Assembly: GCA_944391025.1 (NCBI GenBank)
Contig: CALXSC010000101.1
Span: forward strand, 1 to 39,696
Direction of reading: 5' to 3'
Origin: an uncultured Rickettsiales bacterium
GTDB taxonomy: Bacteria > Pseudomonadota > Alphaproteobacteria > Rickettsiales > UBA1997
DNA: 39,696 nucleotides
Of the stretch, positions 1-8,340 are shown piece after piece; the stretch's first letter is position 1, and each line of letters starts with the position of its first letter. The translations under genes were made by a program, and so were the position numbers. The notes beneath the pieces were generated by a model. That model worked only from the letters and a program-made list of their open reading frames with translations. It was not told the origin of the DNA and did not search any database.

Positions 1-124
1 AATCCCGCTTGCATTTGAATACCTTGTGTTATATCTATAACAGCTTGTTTATTATATAAAGACAAACTATTACCAGTTTGTGCTATTATACTACTAATTC
101 TATACTTTTGTTCTAATGTCATTA
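1..124. repeat. Terminal direct repeat marking circular closure (left copy)
   Basis: Bases 1-124 are identical to 39573-39696, the last 124 bases of the window, and the match diverges immediately after base 124. Such an end-to-end overlap is what an assembler leaves on a circular molecule. The traG reading frame continues across the join without a break, which supports circularity. The non-redundant length is 39,572 bp. Confidence 0.95.
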
Positions 125-1244
125 TTAGATTAAGTATTGCATATAATGGACTCCATACTTGTAGAGCTAATAATATAAGAATATAATTTTTAAATATTTT
201 AATGCCATTTGGCAACATGGTAAGCAATATTACTATTGGAAACAAAGCATAAAACATAGTCTCTATAACTATTTTTAGTAGTGGTAGAAATCTTCCTGCC
301 TGTATCCATTGTAGTATACTATTTGTTTTTCTTTGCATATCGTCTTTTGTGATGGCATAATTTGTAGCACCAGCATCAGCACCAGTTATAGACAAATATT
401 CCTGTGTTGAATCATTAATGGCATTTGCGATTAAACTTTGTTCAAAAGTTTTTGTTGTTGATTGCTGAATGCCAAGAATGTATTGATTGACATCTGCTAT
501 ATTAACATTATTGTTCTTGTTAAACGTATTGTCTTGTTGTTTTATTAATTTATCTACTTCTGCATTAATATCTTTTGTGATTTCTATTGTATCATTACAT
601 AAATTGATTTGTCTATCACCATTTGCATTGATAAAATCATAGGCTAAAACTCCATTTTTGCCAGCATCCAAAAAATCTTGAATACTACCAGATTTTAAAA
701 AGTCCTCTGTTTTTATTCTTTTTAGATTAACTGCTGGAATGATACATTGTCTAATATAACTGTTAAAATTATTTGAAGTTCTGCTATCTGGTATCCTTGC
801 GTTGAATGTATCTTTAATTAATGCACTGCCAAATAATATGCCATTTTTGTTATACTGTAGATCATTTGGCAATGCAAAATTCATGCCAAATACATCCGCC
901 ATCCAGTTGCCAAGTGTTGAAACTGTATGAGCCACAAATCCCAATCCAAGCGGCACATTATCAACCTTTCTATCGCCTTGTATTTGATTTATTGGGTCTG
1001 TGATTATTACATCAACTTTTGGAACAAATAGAACATTATATAATAATAAAAAAGAAATATAATATTTGACACTCTTTGAAAAATTACCATTTAAAGCTAC
1101 GTCAAATAATACAGAAAACATGCCAAATAATGCGAATATTCTTAATGCGGTTGTAAATGAGTTTGCACCCATAACTCTAACAACGGCATTAAGGACTTCC
1201 ACTAAATAATCGCCACCACCATATGTAAAGATTTCATAAACCAT
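1..1244 (-). CDS. traG: TraG, F-type mating-pair stabilisation / pilus assembly protein, N-terminal part
   Basis: This is the first 414 codons of TraG, an inner-membrane protein of F-type conjugation systems needed for pilus assembly and mating-pair stabilisation. It starts at the ATG at 1244, which overlaps the traH stop by one base (TAATG). The start MVYEIFTYGGGDYLVEVLNA is characteristic of F-type TraG. Hydrophobic segments follow near residues 24-55, and more lie near residues 330-370. The frame stays open to base 1 and, through the circular join, continues at 39572 and stops at 38531. The total is 2286 nt, an exact multiple of three, giving 761 aa against about 940 for F TraG. It is last in the minus-strand tra operon. 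The identification rests on the N-terminal sequence, its place after traH, and its length. Confidence 0.9.
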   Translation of the reverse strand, partial: MVYEIFTYGGGDYLVEVLNAVVRVMGANSFTTALRIFALFGMFSVLFDVALNGNFSKSVKYYISFLLLYNVLFVPKVDVIITDPINQIQGDRKVDNVPLGLGFVAHTVSTLGNWMADVFGMNFALPNDLQYNKNGILFGSALIKDTFNARIPDSRTSNNFNSYIRQCIIPAVNLKRIKTEDFLKSGSIQDFLDAGKNGVLAYDFINANGDRQINLCNDTIEITKDINAEVDKLIKQQDNTFNKNNNVNIADVNQYILGIQQSTTKTFEQSLIANAINDSTQEYLSITGADAGATNYAITKDDMQRKTNSILQWIQAGRFLPLLKIVIETMFYALFPIVILLTMLPNGIKIFKNYILILLALQVWSPLYAILNLIMTLEQKYRISSIIAQTGNSLSLYNKQAVIDITQGIQMQAG

Positions 1245-2629
1245 TATTTGCCTCCATTTGATAGTGAGTTGCTAAAATCTAAAACTGATTTGATACGGCC
1301 AGAATATTGCGAAGCAAGCCGTGCGTCTATTTTTTCATTTATGCCAATAATTTCTTGAAGTTGTTTAAAATCAGCATTTAATTTGGTTCTATTTTTATCT
1401 AAATAAGTATTTATTATATCAATATTATTTGTAAGAGTATTCAAGGCATCTTCATTATTATTTTTGAATTTCAGAGCTAATATTTGCTGTCTAATTGATG
1501 ACGATATACTTTCAAAAAATTCATTTAAAAGTCTTCTAGCAACAAGTTCTGATAATGTATCAATATTTATTGGTGACGTTCCAGTTGCAGAATTTACCAT
1601 TATTCTTAAAACAGGGATAGAAGTCTGACCTATCAATGCTTTCTCACTATCAGTCAAAACACCATTATTTCCATTGGCACTATCTCTAATTTTATCTTGC
1701 ATACTTTGTAATAGAGCTTTTATTCTTGGTTTATAGGCAACATCATTTGAAATTGTTATTTCGCTTTCAGATATATTTAGACATTTGCTCGTTTCATCGC
1801 ATTTCTTTACTTTTATAGAACCGCCATTTATTAATGCTTTTGTATAATCTTCGTCAAAAATAGTCGCAGCAATAAATTCTGGGTCTAAATTATTTTTATA
1901 TATTATTGTTCCAACCATAGACATAAAAGCCTCAGCGGTTTCCTTGCCTAACGATTCTACATAGCCATCTTTCTTTAAGGCCTGCCAAGTAAAGTTAATA
2001 TCTGTAAATTTTTGATAATCATTTAATTTGTTATTCTCAGCAATTTGTGAGCTTGAAGATTTGCATCTGCTTTTAGCTGCATCTGCGTCGCTAGCACTAC
2101 CAGTAATTAAAGCCATTTGGGCACACATAGATTCTTTGGCTGTAATACCACGACCAGCAACACCATCAACTAATAATTTTGCACTTTCACAAGAATTTAT
2201 ATTAATACTATTAATTTGATCAACGACTTCCTGCAATTTACTCATTGTGCTTGCTATCATTGGACTTAAAGTCTCTAACCCTATTTGAAAGGCATAGCCT
2301 ACCGCATTCGCACCAATAGCTTTCATTTGAGCTACAAACTGATCTAAATTAATGTGGCTAAATGAACCCGTAAACATATCTATACCGCCACATCCAGCAG
2401 TAATTTTAGGCATTTGAATATTAACTGGTCGCTGTTGTATTACTGGCGCTCTTGCATTTAAAGAACCGCCAGTATAATATCCAGCGGACTGGCCGGCATA
2501 GGCTGAGTTGCCGTTGGATGAGCCACCTAAATTATTCCAAAATTTGTTCATATCATTAGCAAGATCGGCTCTCGCAATATTGGCTATAAAAAATTTAATT
2601 ACTAACACATACAATGCAGTCTTTTTCAT
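1244..2629 (-). CDS. traH: TraH, F-type pilus assembly protein
   Basis: A 461-aa protein that matches TraH, a periplasmic/outer-membrane-associated component needed for F-pilus assembly. It has an N-terminal signal peptide (hydrophobic residues about 5-20, ending ANIARA). The usual TraH opening follows: a DMNKFWNNLGG segment, a YYTGGSLNARAP segment, and the conserved GCGGIDMFTGSFSHINLDQF block near residues 79-98. The C-terminal third is helical and rich in N and L. It lies between traF and traG, with a TAATG overlap to traG and 3 bases between the traF stop and its start. No sign of damage is seen. Length is close to F TraH (about 458 aa). Confidence 0.95.
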   Translation of the reverse strand: MKKTALYVLVIKFFIANIARADLANDMNKFWNNLGGSSNGNSAYAGQSAGYYTGGSLNARAPVIQQRPVNIQMPKITAGCGGIDMFTGSFSHINLDQFVAQMKAIGANAVGYAFQIGLETLSPMIASTMSKLQEVVDQINSININSCESAKLLVDGVAGRGITAKESMCAQMALITGSASDADAAKSRCKSSSSQIAENNKLNDYQKFTDINFTWQALKKDGYVESLGKETAEAFMSMVGTIIYKNNLDPEFIAATIFDEDYTKALINGGSIKVKKCDETSKCLNISESEITISNDVAYKPRIKALLQSMQDKIRDSANGNNGVLTDSEKALIGQTSIPVLRIMVNSATGTSPINIDTLSELVARRLLNEFFESISSSIRQQILALKFKNNNEDALNTLTNNIDIINTYLDKNRTKLNADFKQLQEIIGINEKIDARLASQYSGRIKSVLDFSNSLSNGGK

Positions 2630-2632
2630 ATT

Positions 2633-3469
2633 TTAGTAGTCCTCCCCGATTTGAGTTTGAGTTAATACATATATTCTCCCCATTAGCTCGTCATGAGTCA
2701 TTAACCCATAGCCAACGGGAATAATTGAATTAGTCTGATTATCAAATAATACAGTTATAGGGACAATAGAATAATCAATTCCTAGTTGCTCTAAATGTCC
2801 TTTATTTATAAAAGAATTGTTTTCCCAAAGTGGTAAAAAATTATTATCTATTGAAATACCTTTAATTTCAACATTGTATTGATTTTTAAAGTCATACAAT
2901 ATTTGTGAATATTTTTTGCAAAAACTGCATGTTGTTGAATAAACAAAAAATATACCATATCGTTTATTTATATTTTTTAATGTATCTAACATTTTTTTAT
3001 TTCTGTCTTCTTCCCATACATTTTTGCCTACACTGGATACCGGTCGCTTTTGTGTATAGTCTAATTCTGGCGTAGCCCATAACACTCGTCTCCATACATC
3101 ACTAAAATAACTAGCTTGATTGACTATTTTTTGCTGTAAAAACATATATTCTTTTACATTTTGCTCCGTCGGTTCCAATACAGCTTTTGCTTTCGCTTCC
3201 TCAACTTTCTTTTGTAGTTTACTTAATTGTTCTAAATAACTTGTGTGCTGATTCTTTTCTTTTGACTGATCTTTTTTATTTTCCTCTTCCTCTTTCTCTT
3301 CTTCTATAATTTCTTCATCACAATAAAATTTCCAACCTAAATTATTGTCATAGCAATATTTTGTTTTAGGAAAAAATTCCGAATCTTTGGCAACAGCATT
3401 TTTATTATAGTTAAAAACTATAATAAATAAAAACAACAACAAAACTGAATTTATTACATTATTGAACAT
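2633..3469 (-). CDS. traF: TraF, F-type periplasmic thioredoxin-like assembly protein
   Basis: A 278-aa exported protein of the F-type TraF family, which has a thioredoxin fold and acts in the periplasm with TraH, TraU, TraW and TrbC in pilus assembly. It has a hydrophobic signal segment (residues about 5-21), a highly charged E/K-rich stretch (about 52-75), and a C-terminal thioredoxin-like domain. That domain includes FFVYSTTCSFCKKYSQ with a CxxC pair. Many F-type TraF proteins lack the CxxC, so here a redox-active role (disulfides in Cys-rich TraN/TraU) is plausible. That role is inference. It overlaps the traN 3' end by 11 bases. Confidence 0.9.
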   Translation of the reverse strand: MFNNVINSVLLLFLFIIVFNYNKNAVAKDSEFFPKTKYCYDNNLGWKFYCDEEIIEEEKEEEENKKDQSKEKNQHTSYLEQLSKLQKKVEEAKAKAVLEPTEQNVKEYMFLQQKIVNQASYFSDVWRRVLWATPELDYTQKRPVSSVGKNVWEEDRNKKMLDTLKNINKRYGIFFVYSTTCSFCKKYSQILYDFKNQYNVEIKGISIDNNFLPLWENNSFINKGHLEQLGIDYSIVPITVLFDNQTNSIIPVGYGLMTHDELMGRIYVLTQTQIGEDY

Positions 3470-5369
3470 TATTTTTTAACCCCTCTAAACTTTGTTGTGC
3501 TCTCCGCTCAATATCGTCTTTGTTAATGCTAGACTTAATATCATTATATAACTCAGAAAAATCTATTTTAGAAAAATCTAGTTGTTGTAATTGATTAATC
3601 AATATACCGTCACAATTTGTATTTTCTGCGTTTCCCCAAGTTTGCAATCCCTGCTGTCGTGTTGCATTTCCTATAATTTTTGAAAACTTATTACTAAAAC
3701 AACAATAGGAGTATTTTTTAGTAACACAAACTTCTGTAAAACCTAAATCTACATATTCACTGCAGTAATTACCAACATAAATACAATCATTATTATTTCT
3801 TTTTTCTTTTAGTTTTTCTTCATTCGAATTACAGCCACTCAATGAGTTTCCCCAATTTTCGTCACCACAACAATCTTTAAAACCAGCAACAGCACCTGTA
3901 GACTTTTTACATTTCAAGTTTTCGCCATTTAGCATAGTTAAACTATCCGCATCTATTGTTTTAACGGACTCATTTAATGTTGATAACATGGCTATTGCGT
4001 CAAGCATATCTTGTGTATTATCTTGTATCTCTTGATTTTCATAGCAACTGCCATCAAGACATCTTATGACTTGGTCACAATCCCTAGGCGTTGCTCTTGG
4101 AGTTAAACAACGATATGTAAATTTCTCGGTTTCCTTCATTTTGTTGACAAATTCTTTGCTTTCCAAACTGCAATTAGCAATGTTATAATTGTTGCAATCA
4201 TTATCGTGTAAAAAGCACGATTCTTGGCTACTTTTGCAAGTATAAGCTTGTTCATATTCGGCACATTTTTTTGGTATGTATTTTCCTTCAAATTTAACGG
4301 TATAATCTTTTTTAGTGCAAACTTTACTCAGTAAATTACATTTGTCGGATTTCTCACCAACATTACAGGTTTCAACCCACTTTTCAACATGCTCTTTGCA
4401 ACATCTATTTTTTAATATAAACTCCATTGAACCTTGTCCACTCCCAGAAACTATCACTCTCATTTTTAAAGTGTTTTTTCCAAGTTTTAATAATTTGGTT
4501 AAATCTTTGTTAATGTATTGATTCCAGATGGTGGACAGTTCACAAGAATTTTGTCCAGTCCCATAATCAACAAGTGTGCGTTTTAAAAAACCACTATTTT
4601 TAGTTATAAGTTCAAGTTTTGTTCCGCCGTATGGACCGACATAAATTAAATTGTCATTTAGTATAACAGAAATATAATCGTCAAATACAACTCTATTTAA
4701 TGTAAACATTTCTACCAACTCTAGATTAGAAATTTCAAATTCTATAGTCTTATCTACCACTAAACAAGTTCCATTCCAATAGTTTGCATTGCTTTTTTTA
4801 CCAATAATTAATGTTCCATTGCCTCCATCATATGACCATTCTAAATCTGGTGGGAGAGAAGATAACTCTAAACCAGCAGTAGTGCAGCCGCTTTCATAGC
4901 TTGTGCACTGCATTTCCAAATTACTTTTACAATATTTATTGTATGTATTATCTGGACATAAATTTTGACCAGAATATTTATAGCATATCTTATATTCTAT
5001 ATCATTGTATGGATCGCAATAATCTTTATTTACTATTGACTCATTATTTTCTATGCTTTTATTTGTATTATCTACTAAATTTCCTAGTTGCCTTGTGTCA
5101 TATTGTGGTCTTGTATTAAAAGTATTGTTTATAAATTGTCCGCTTTCATTGTTTTCCAAACTTTTATATGTTTCATTTTCAATATTACCAACATTTATTT
5201 GAGTTTCTGGAACATTCGCTCCTTGATATGTTGGGACTATATTTTGTTTACCTTGTTCTGTGCTGGCATTGTTAAATATAGAATTAAAATCGGTATTTAT
5301 TCCATCAATAGCATATAAATTTTTTGTAAATAAAAACATTGTAAAAAGGAAAAGCATAAGTTTATTCAT
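3459..5369 (-). CDS. traN: TraN, F-type mating-pair stabilisation outer-membrane protein
   Basis: A 636-aa, very cysteine-rich exported protein. It has an N-terminal signal peptide (MNKLMLFLFTMFLFTKNLYA), an N/Q-rich low-complexity region up to about residue 120, then a long Cys-studded region with many CC and CxxxC spacings. This is the usual look of F-type TraN, the outer-membrane protein that contacts the recipient surface and stabilises mating pairs. Length is close to F TraN (602 aa). It lies between trbC (8-base overlap) and traF. The number of cysteines fits the presence of a CxxC TraF next to it. Surface loops are expected to be the fastest-changing part of the operon. Confidence 0.9.
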   Translation of the reverse strand: MNKLMLFLFTMFLFTKNLYAIDGINTDFNSIFNNASTEQGKQNIVPTYQGANVPETQINVGNIENETYKSLENNESGQFINNTFNTRPQYDTRQLGNLVDNTNKSIENNESIVNKDYCDPYNDIEYKICYKYSGQNLCPDNTYNKYCKSNLEMQCTSYESGCTTAGLELSSLPPDLEWSYDGGNGTLIIGKKSNANYWNGTCLVVDKTIEFEISNLELVEMFTLNRVVFDDYISVILNDNLIYVGPYGGTKLELITKNSGFLKRTLVDYGTGQNSCELSTIWNQYINKDLTKLLKLGKNTLKMRVIVSGSGQGSMEFILKNRCCKEHVEKWVETCNVGEKSDKCNLLSKVCTKKDYTVKFEGKYIPKKCAEYEQAYTCKSSQESCFLHDNDCNNYNIANCSLESKEFVNKMKETEKFTYRCLTPRATPRDCDQVIRCLDGSCYENQEIQDNTQDMLDAIAMLSTLNESVKTIDADSLTMLNGENLKCKKSTGAVAGFKDCCGDENWGNSLSGCNSNEEKLKEKRNNNDCIYVGNYCSEYVDLGFTEVCVTKKYSYCCFSNKFSKIIGNATRQQGLQTWGNAENTNCDGILINQLQQLDFSKIDFSELYNDIKSSINKDDIERRAQQSLEGLKNNVQ

Positions 5370-5907
5370 TATTTTCCTCCTTTTTAAATGTTTCCAATGC
5401 GTATTTTATGGTTATTGAACCTTTAATTATATCATAATTACCATTTTTATATTCCTTAATAATTATCGGAACTTGTTGTATATTGTATTTTTGAAATAAA
5501 ATCGGATCAACAATAATACCCAGTGGTTTATTATTGTTATTCTGTGTTAAAGTAGCTATTTTTGCCCTGGTTTCTTTAAATGAGTTTTTATAAAAACCTC
5601 TTAAAACGAAAACAATATCTGTATTTCTATCCTTATTTAGTAAGTTTTGAGATTCAGAAAAATAGTTTTTAATCATGTTATCCGGCATAGAAAATGACAT
5701 AAAGATATAAAGCTTTTCTTTATTTTCCAGCTTAAAGTTGTTTTCTTTAAGATTATTGTATTGTTTAATAATATTATCAATATTTGTATAGTCAGTTTTA
5801 TCTTGAATACTATAATTCGCATTTACTATTGAAATATTAAATAGTAAAATAAAAAATAAGAAAAATATATTTTTAATTATAAAGCACAACAATTCCTTTT
5901 TCTCCAT
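5362..5907 (-). CDS. trbC: TrbC, F-type pilus assembly protein
   Basis: A 181-aa exported protein of the TrbC_Ftype family, periplasmic, with a thioredoxin-like fold and a partner of TraW/TraU in pilus assembly. After a hydrophobic signal segment (about residues 8-30) it carries the family block LYIFMSFSMPDNMIKNYF near residues 66-83, then DIVFVLRGFYKNS and a C-terminal VDP...YNIQQVPII segment with a conserved cis-proline-like VP. It lacks a CxxC. It overlaps traU by 31 bases at its start and traN by 8 bases at its end, so it is translated from inside neighbouring coding sequence. Confidence 0.9.
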   Translation of the reverse strand: MEKKELLCFIIKNIFFLFFILLFNISIVNANYSIQDKTDYTNIDNIIKQYNNLKENNFKLENKEKLYIFMSFSMPDNMIKNYFSESQNLLNKDRNTDIVFVLRGFYKNSFKETRAKIATLTQNNNNKPLGIIVDPILFQKYNIQQVPIIIKEYKNGNYDIIKGSITIKYALETFKKEENNE

Positions 5908-6896
5908 AATAGATACCCAAAATTTTCCCCTTTAATCGGTATTTCTTTTCCAAAATCATATAAAACATTGCTTCTTCCCATTGGTTGACAGCCATTAATC
6001 AATCCGCCAGTATTCATAGGGACTGGATAAGTTAATTGTGTTCTGTACTGGCTTTTTTTGATAATTGGTATAGGTATAGGTTGACACATTGCTTCAAGCC
6101 CAGAAGTATCCCACATTTGCAATTCTCTATGCATTTTATAAATAAATCTTTGCATAGTCATTAGAGTAGATTGTATTGAGCCATAATCGGCTGATATATG
6201 CCCTGTCATGGGATACATTGAGCCTTGACAACCTCCACACCAAAATAAACTATCTAGTGGCAAGTATGCAGTAGCCGCAACACAATCAGCTACACAAGCA
6301 GATTGAGCTATTACATTATTAAAAATGACAGCCTCTGGATTAAGTATAAAGGTTAGTTCATCATCCATCCACATTGGATCAACCTCTGTCATATAACCAA
6401 TATCAAATGGACTTGTAAAGCTTGACACTTCTAGACATAAAGTATCAAATACAATGGATAGTAACTTAAATATTGGCATAGCATACTTATGAAGATGCCA
6501 AGTGGCATGCCTGCCACTTCTACCACTATCCGATTGGCTTCCAGTTCCGGTAAATATTTGAGCATTTATTTGCATACCTCCTAATGACACAAAACAAAAT
6601 GGATCTTTAGCCATATCATATATTTCTATTCCTTCCCAAAAGCCAATTGGAATACCAATTTGTGGGAGTCCCAATAATTTTCCGGGACAAATGCATGGAA
6701 TAGTAGATATATTTGGTGTATCTGGAACTGAACCGCCAATACTTGCGGAAGCTATGCTAATTGGGAATATACATGACCAGCATACATCTGTAATAGGATT
6801 AAATATTCTACCAGAACATTTTGCAGATAGATTGCCTATTTTTAAAAAAAATATAGTCAATAATATTAAAAATAATGAGGAGAATTTTTTAATCAT
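5877..6896 (-). CDS. traU: TraU, F-type pilus assembly / DNA transfer protein
   Basis: A 339-aa exported protein, nearly the same length as F TraU (330 aa). After the signal peptide (about residues 4-25) it begins CSGRIFNPITDVCWSCIFPI, followed by CICPGKLLGLPQIGIPIGFWEG. Both are hallmark TraU blocks. Many paired cysteines follow, including FWCGGCQGSMYP near residues 218-229. TraU acts in the periplasm and is needed for DNA transfer and pilus assembly. The start is the ATG at 6896, within the 3' end of traW, with an AGGAGG about 12 bases upstream. Confidence 0.95.
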   Translation of the reverse strand: MIKKFSSLFLILLTIFFLKIGNLSAKCSGRIFNPITDVCWSCIFPISIASASIGGSVPDTPNISTIPCICPGKLLGLPQIGIPIGFWEGIEIYDMAKDPFCFVSLGGMQINAQIFTGTGSQSDSGRSGRHATWHLHKYAMPIFKLLSIVFDTLCLEVSSFTSPFDIGYMTEVDPMWMDDELTFILNPEAVIFNNVIAQSACVADCVAATAYLPLDSLFWCGGCQGSMYPMTGHISADYGSIQSTLMTMQRFIYKMHRELQMWDTSGLEAMCQPIPIPIIKKSQYRTQLTYPVPMNTGGLINGCQPMGRSNVLYDFGKEIPIKGENFGYLLWRKRNCCAL

Positions 6897-7521
6897 AATT
6901 CAAAACAACCTCCTCTATTCTTAATAATTTATTTTCTTGTGAAACTATTGCTGGAATATTTTTGATACGAAATTTTTCAATCAATAATCCTTGTTGGTCA
7001 AAGTATAATCTGACTTTAAGATTATTCATTAAATCCATTATAGCTCCATTGGTTAAAATAATCTTAACTTTACCATTATTTCTTTTATAATAGTTAATTG
7101 CATAATCAATGTGTTGTTTATTATCACCATCTATAAATATTAAATTATTTGATAATTGCATACTATCTAATGGATTTATTTTTGTCCCTTTTTTAGCGAA
7201 AACAATGCCCCTATTATCTCTGTAATCTCTTTGCAATACTATTGACGGATCAAAATAATAAATCCTATTTTCTCGGGCATACGGTAGTTTAATCGGTGTT
7301 GGTCTATTTATAGATTTTTTTGCTCTTTCCTGAAAATCTTGTTGCCATTGTTCTATATCTATCTCTTGTAATTTTGTTTGTATATATTCAAGTAAATTTT
7401 GCTCTTGAATTTCAAAAGTATTTCCATGTTTGCCAAAATCTTTTGCATTTGATTTATTAAAAATAACAAATAAAAACAATAAAATAATTATATATTTGTT
7501 AGAAAATAGGTTTTGCAACAC
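6889..7521 (-). CDS. traW: TraW, F-type pilus assembly protein
   Basis: An exported protein of about 210 aa of the TraW family, which works with TrbC and TraU in F-pilus assembly. Seen in the sequence are a signal segment (YIIILLFLFVIFNKSNA), then RIYYFDPSIVLQRDYRDNRG, GTKINPLDSM and LIFIDGDNKQHIDYAI. The pattern DPS...NPL...FIDGD is typical of TraW. There is no ATG near the start. I choose GTG at 7521, because a strong AGGAGG ends six bases upstream. TTG at 7524 or 7518 remain possible. It overlaps the S26 peptidase gene upstream and traU downstream. Confidence 0.9.
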   Translation of the reverse strand: MLQNLFSNKYIIILLFLFVIFNKSNAKDFGKHGNTFEIQEQNLLEYIQTKLQEIDIEQWQQDFQERAKKSINRPTPIKLPYARENRIYYFDPSIVLQRDYRDNRGIVFAKKGTKINPLDSMQLSNNLIFIDGDNKQHIDYAINYYKRNNGKVKIILTNGAIMDLMNNLKVRLYFDQQGLLIEKFRIKNIPAIVSQENKLLRIEEVVLNYD

Positions 7522-7999
7522 CAATAACCTCCTCTTTTTCTATTAACCCAAATTCTTTATATCTTGAATCAAAACTATCTTCATTATATCCAATAACAAA
7601 ATAACTATGTTCTGGAATTACAGATATATCATTAATATTAATCTTAGTTCCAAAAACACTCCTATCTTTAACTTTTAACTCCATTTCATTAAATCGTATT
7701 GTTCCTTGAATATTATCTTTTGGTTGTTCAAATATATTGATTTCTAAGATGTCACCACCAGTTGCAAACACCTGTTTTGTAATATTCGCACCACTATAAT
7801 ATTTAGCATTTTTATTAATAAATTGGATAAAATCACCATTTTTTATTTCTTTGTAATTTTTTGTTTTTACCAAAAATAAATGATATGGCAAAGACGGACT
7901 AATGTTTATAGATAATTTATAATTACCAATAAGCATAATTGTTTCAATAAAAATAAGTATACCAGTAAAAAATAGTATTATCTTCGTTATTTTATTCAT
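7499..7999 (-). CDS. TraF-type S26 signal peptidase of the conjugation system
   Basis: A 166-aa membrane-anchored serine protease of family S26 (the RP4 TraF / R27 TrhF type). An N-terminal membrane segment lies at about residues 5-25. The catalytic serine motif is SINISPSLPYHLF, with Ser before LP. The catalytic Lys lies in KQVFATGGDIL, and the C-terminal box is GYNEDSFDSRYKEFGLI. In related systems this enzyme matures or cyclises the pilin. The likely substrate here is the TraA-like pilin at the head of the operon (inference). F plasmid itself uses host LepB, whereas several other F-type systems carry this gene. It overlaps trbI and traW. Confidence 0.85.
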   Translation of the reverse strand: MNKITKIILFFTGILIFIETIMLIGNYKLSINISPSLPYHLFLVKTKNYKEIKNGDFIQFINKNAKYYSGANITKQVFATGGDILEINIFEQPKDNIQGTIRFNEMELKVKDRSVFGTKININDISVIPEHSYFVIGYNEDSFDSRYKEFGLIEKEEVIGVAKPIF

Positions 8000-8333
8000 T
8001 TAATAAAATCCTCCTAAATTGTTTTGTTAGATCTATGTCTTCACCATAAAATACAGCTTGTTTTGGAAGAATAATTAAATTATTGTCTTTTGAAACTTGA
8101 ATAATGAGTTCATTGCTCTTTTTTGTGAAATCTTTAATATAAATTTCTTGATCTATATTCGGTTTTTTTGCTAAAAATTTTATATAATTGTTTTTAATAT
8201 TTTGAAAATCAATAACAGCTACTCTTTTAGGCTTAAAAAATAAATTCATAATTAATAAATTAATTAGAATACTTAACAGGAATAAAAATATTCCTAAAAA
8301 TAAAATATATTTTTTAATACTAATTTCTTTCAT
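7992..8333 (-). CDS. trbI: TrbI, F-type conjugation protein
   Basis: A 113-aa inner-membrane protein with one N-terminal transmembrane segment (about residues 10-31) and a periplasmic C-terminal part. It resembles TrbI_Ftype: a VAVIDFQNIKNNYI block, then DNNLIILPKQAVFYGEDIDLT, which matches the family's late VILV-P-AVV-G--DITP pattern. In F, TrbI affects pilus retraction and outgrowth. I place the start at the ATG at 8333, because GAGGTG sits just upstream of it. An in-frame GTG at 8339 lies inside that ribosome-binding site. It follows traC directly and overlaps the S26 peptidase gene by 8 bases. Confidence 0.8.
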   Translation of the reverse strand: MKEISIKKYILFLGIFLFLLSILINLLIMNLFFKPKRVAVIDFQNIKNNYIKFLAKKPNIDQEIYIKDFTKKSNELIIQVSKDNNLIILPKQAVFYGEDIDLTKQFRRILLNE

Positions 8334-8340
8334 ATTCACC

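Noticed and set aside
5088-5318. Plus-strand frames inside the tra operon (also near 821, 2028, 4315, 4901, 6691 and 9557)
   Set aside because: All are antisense shadows of well-identified tra genes, without ribosome-binding sites or recognisable protein patterns.
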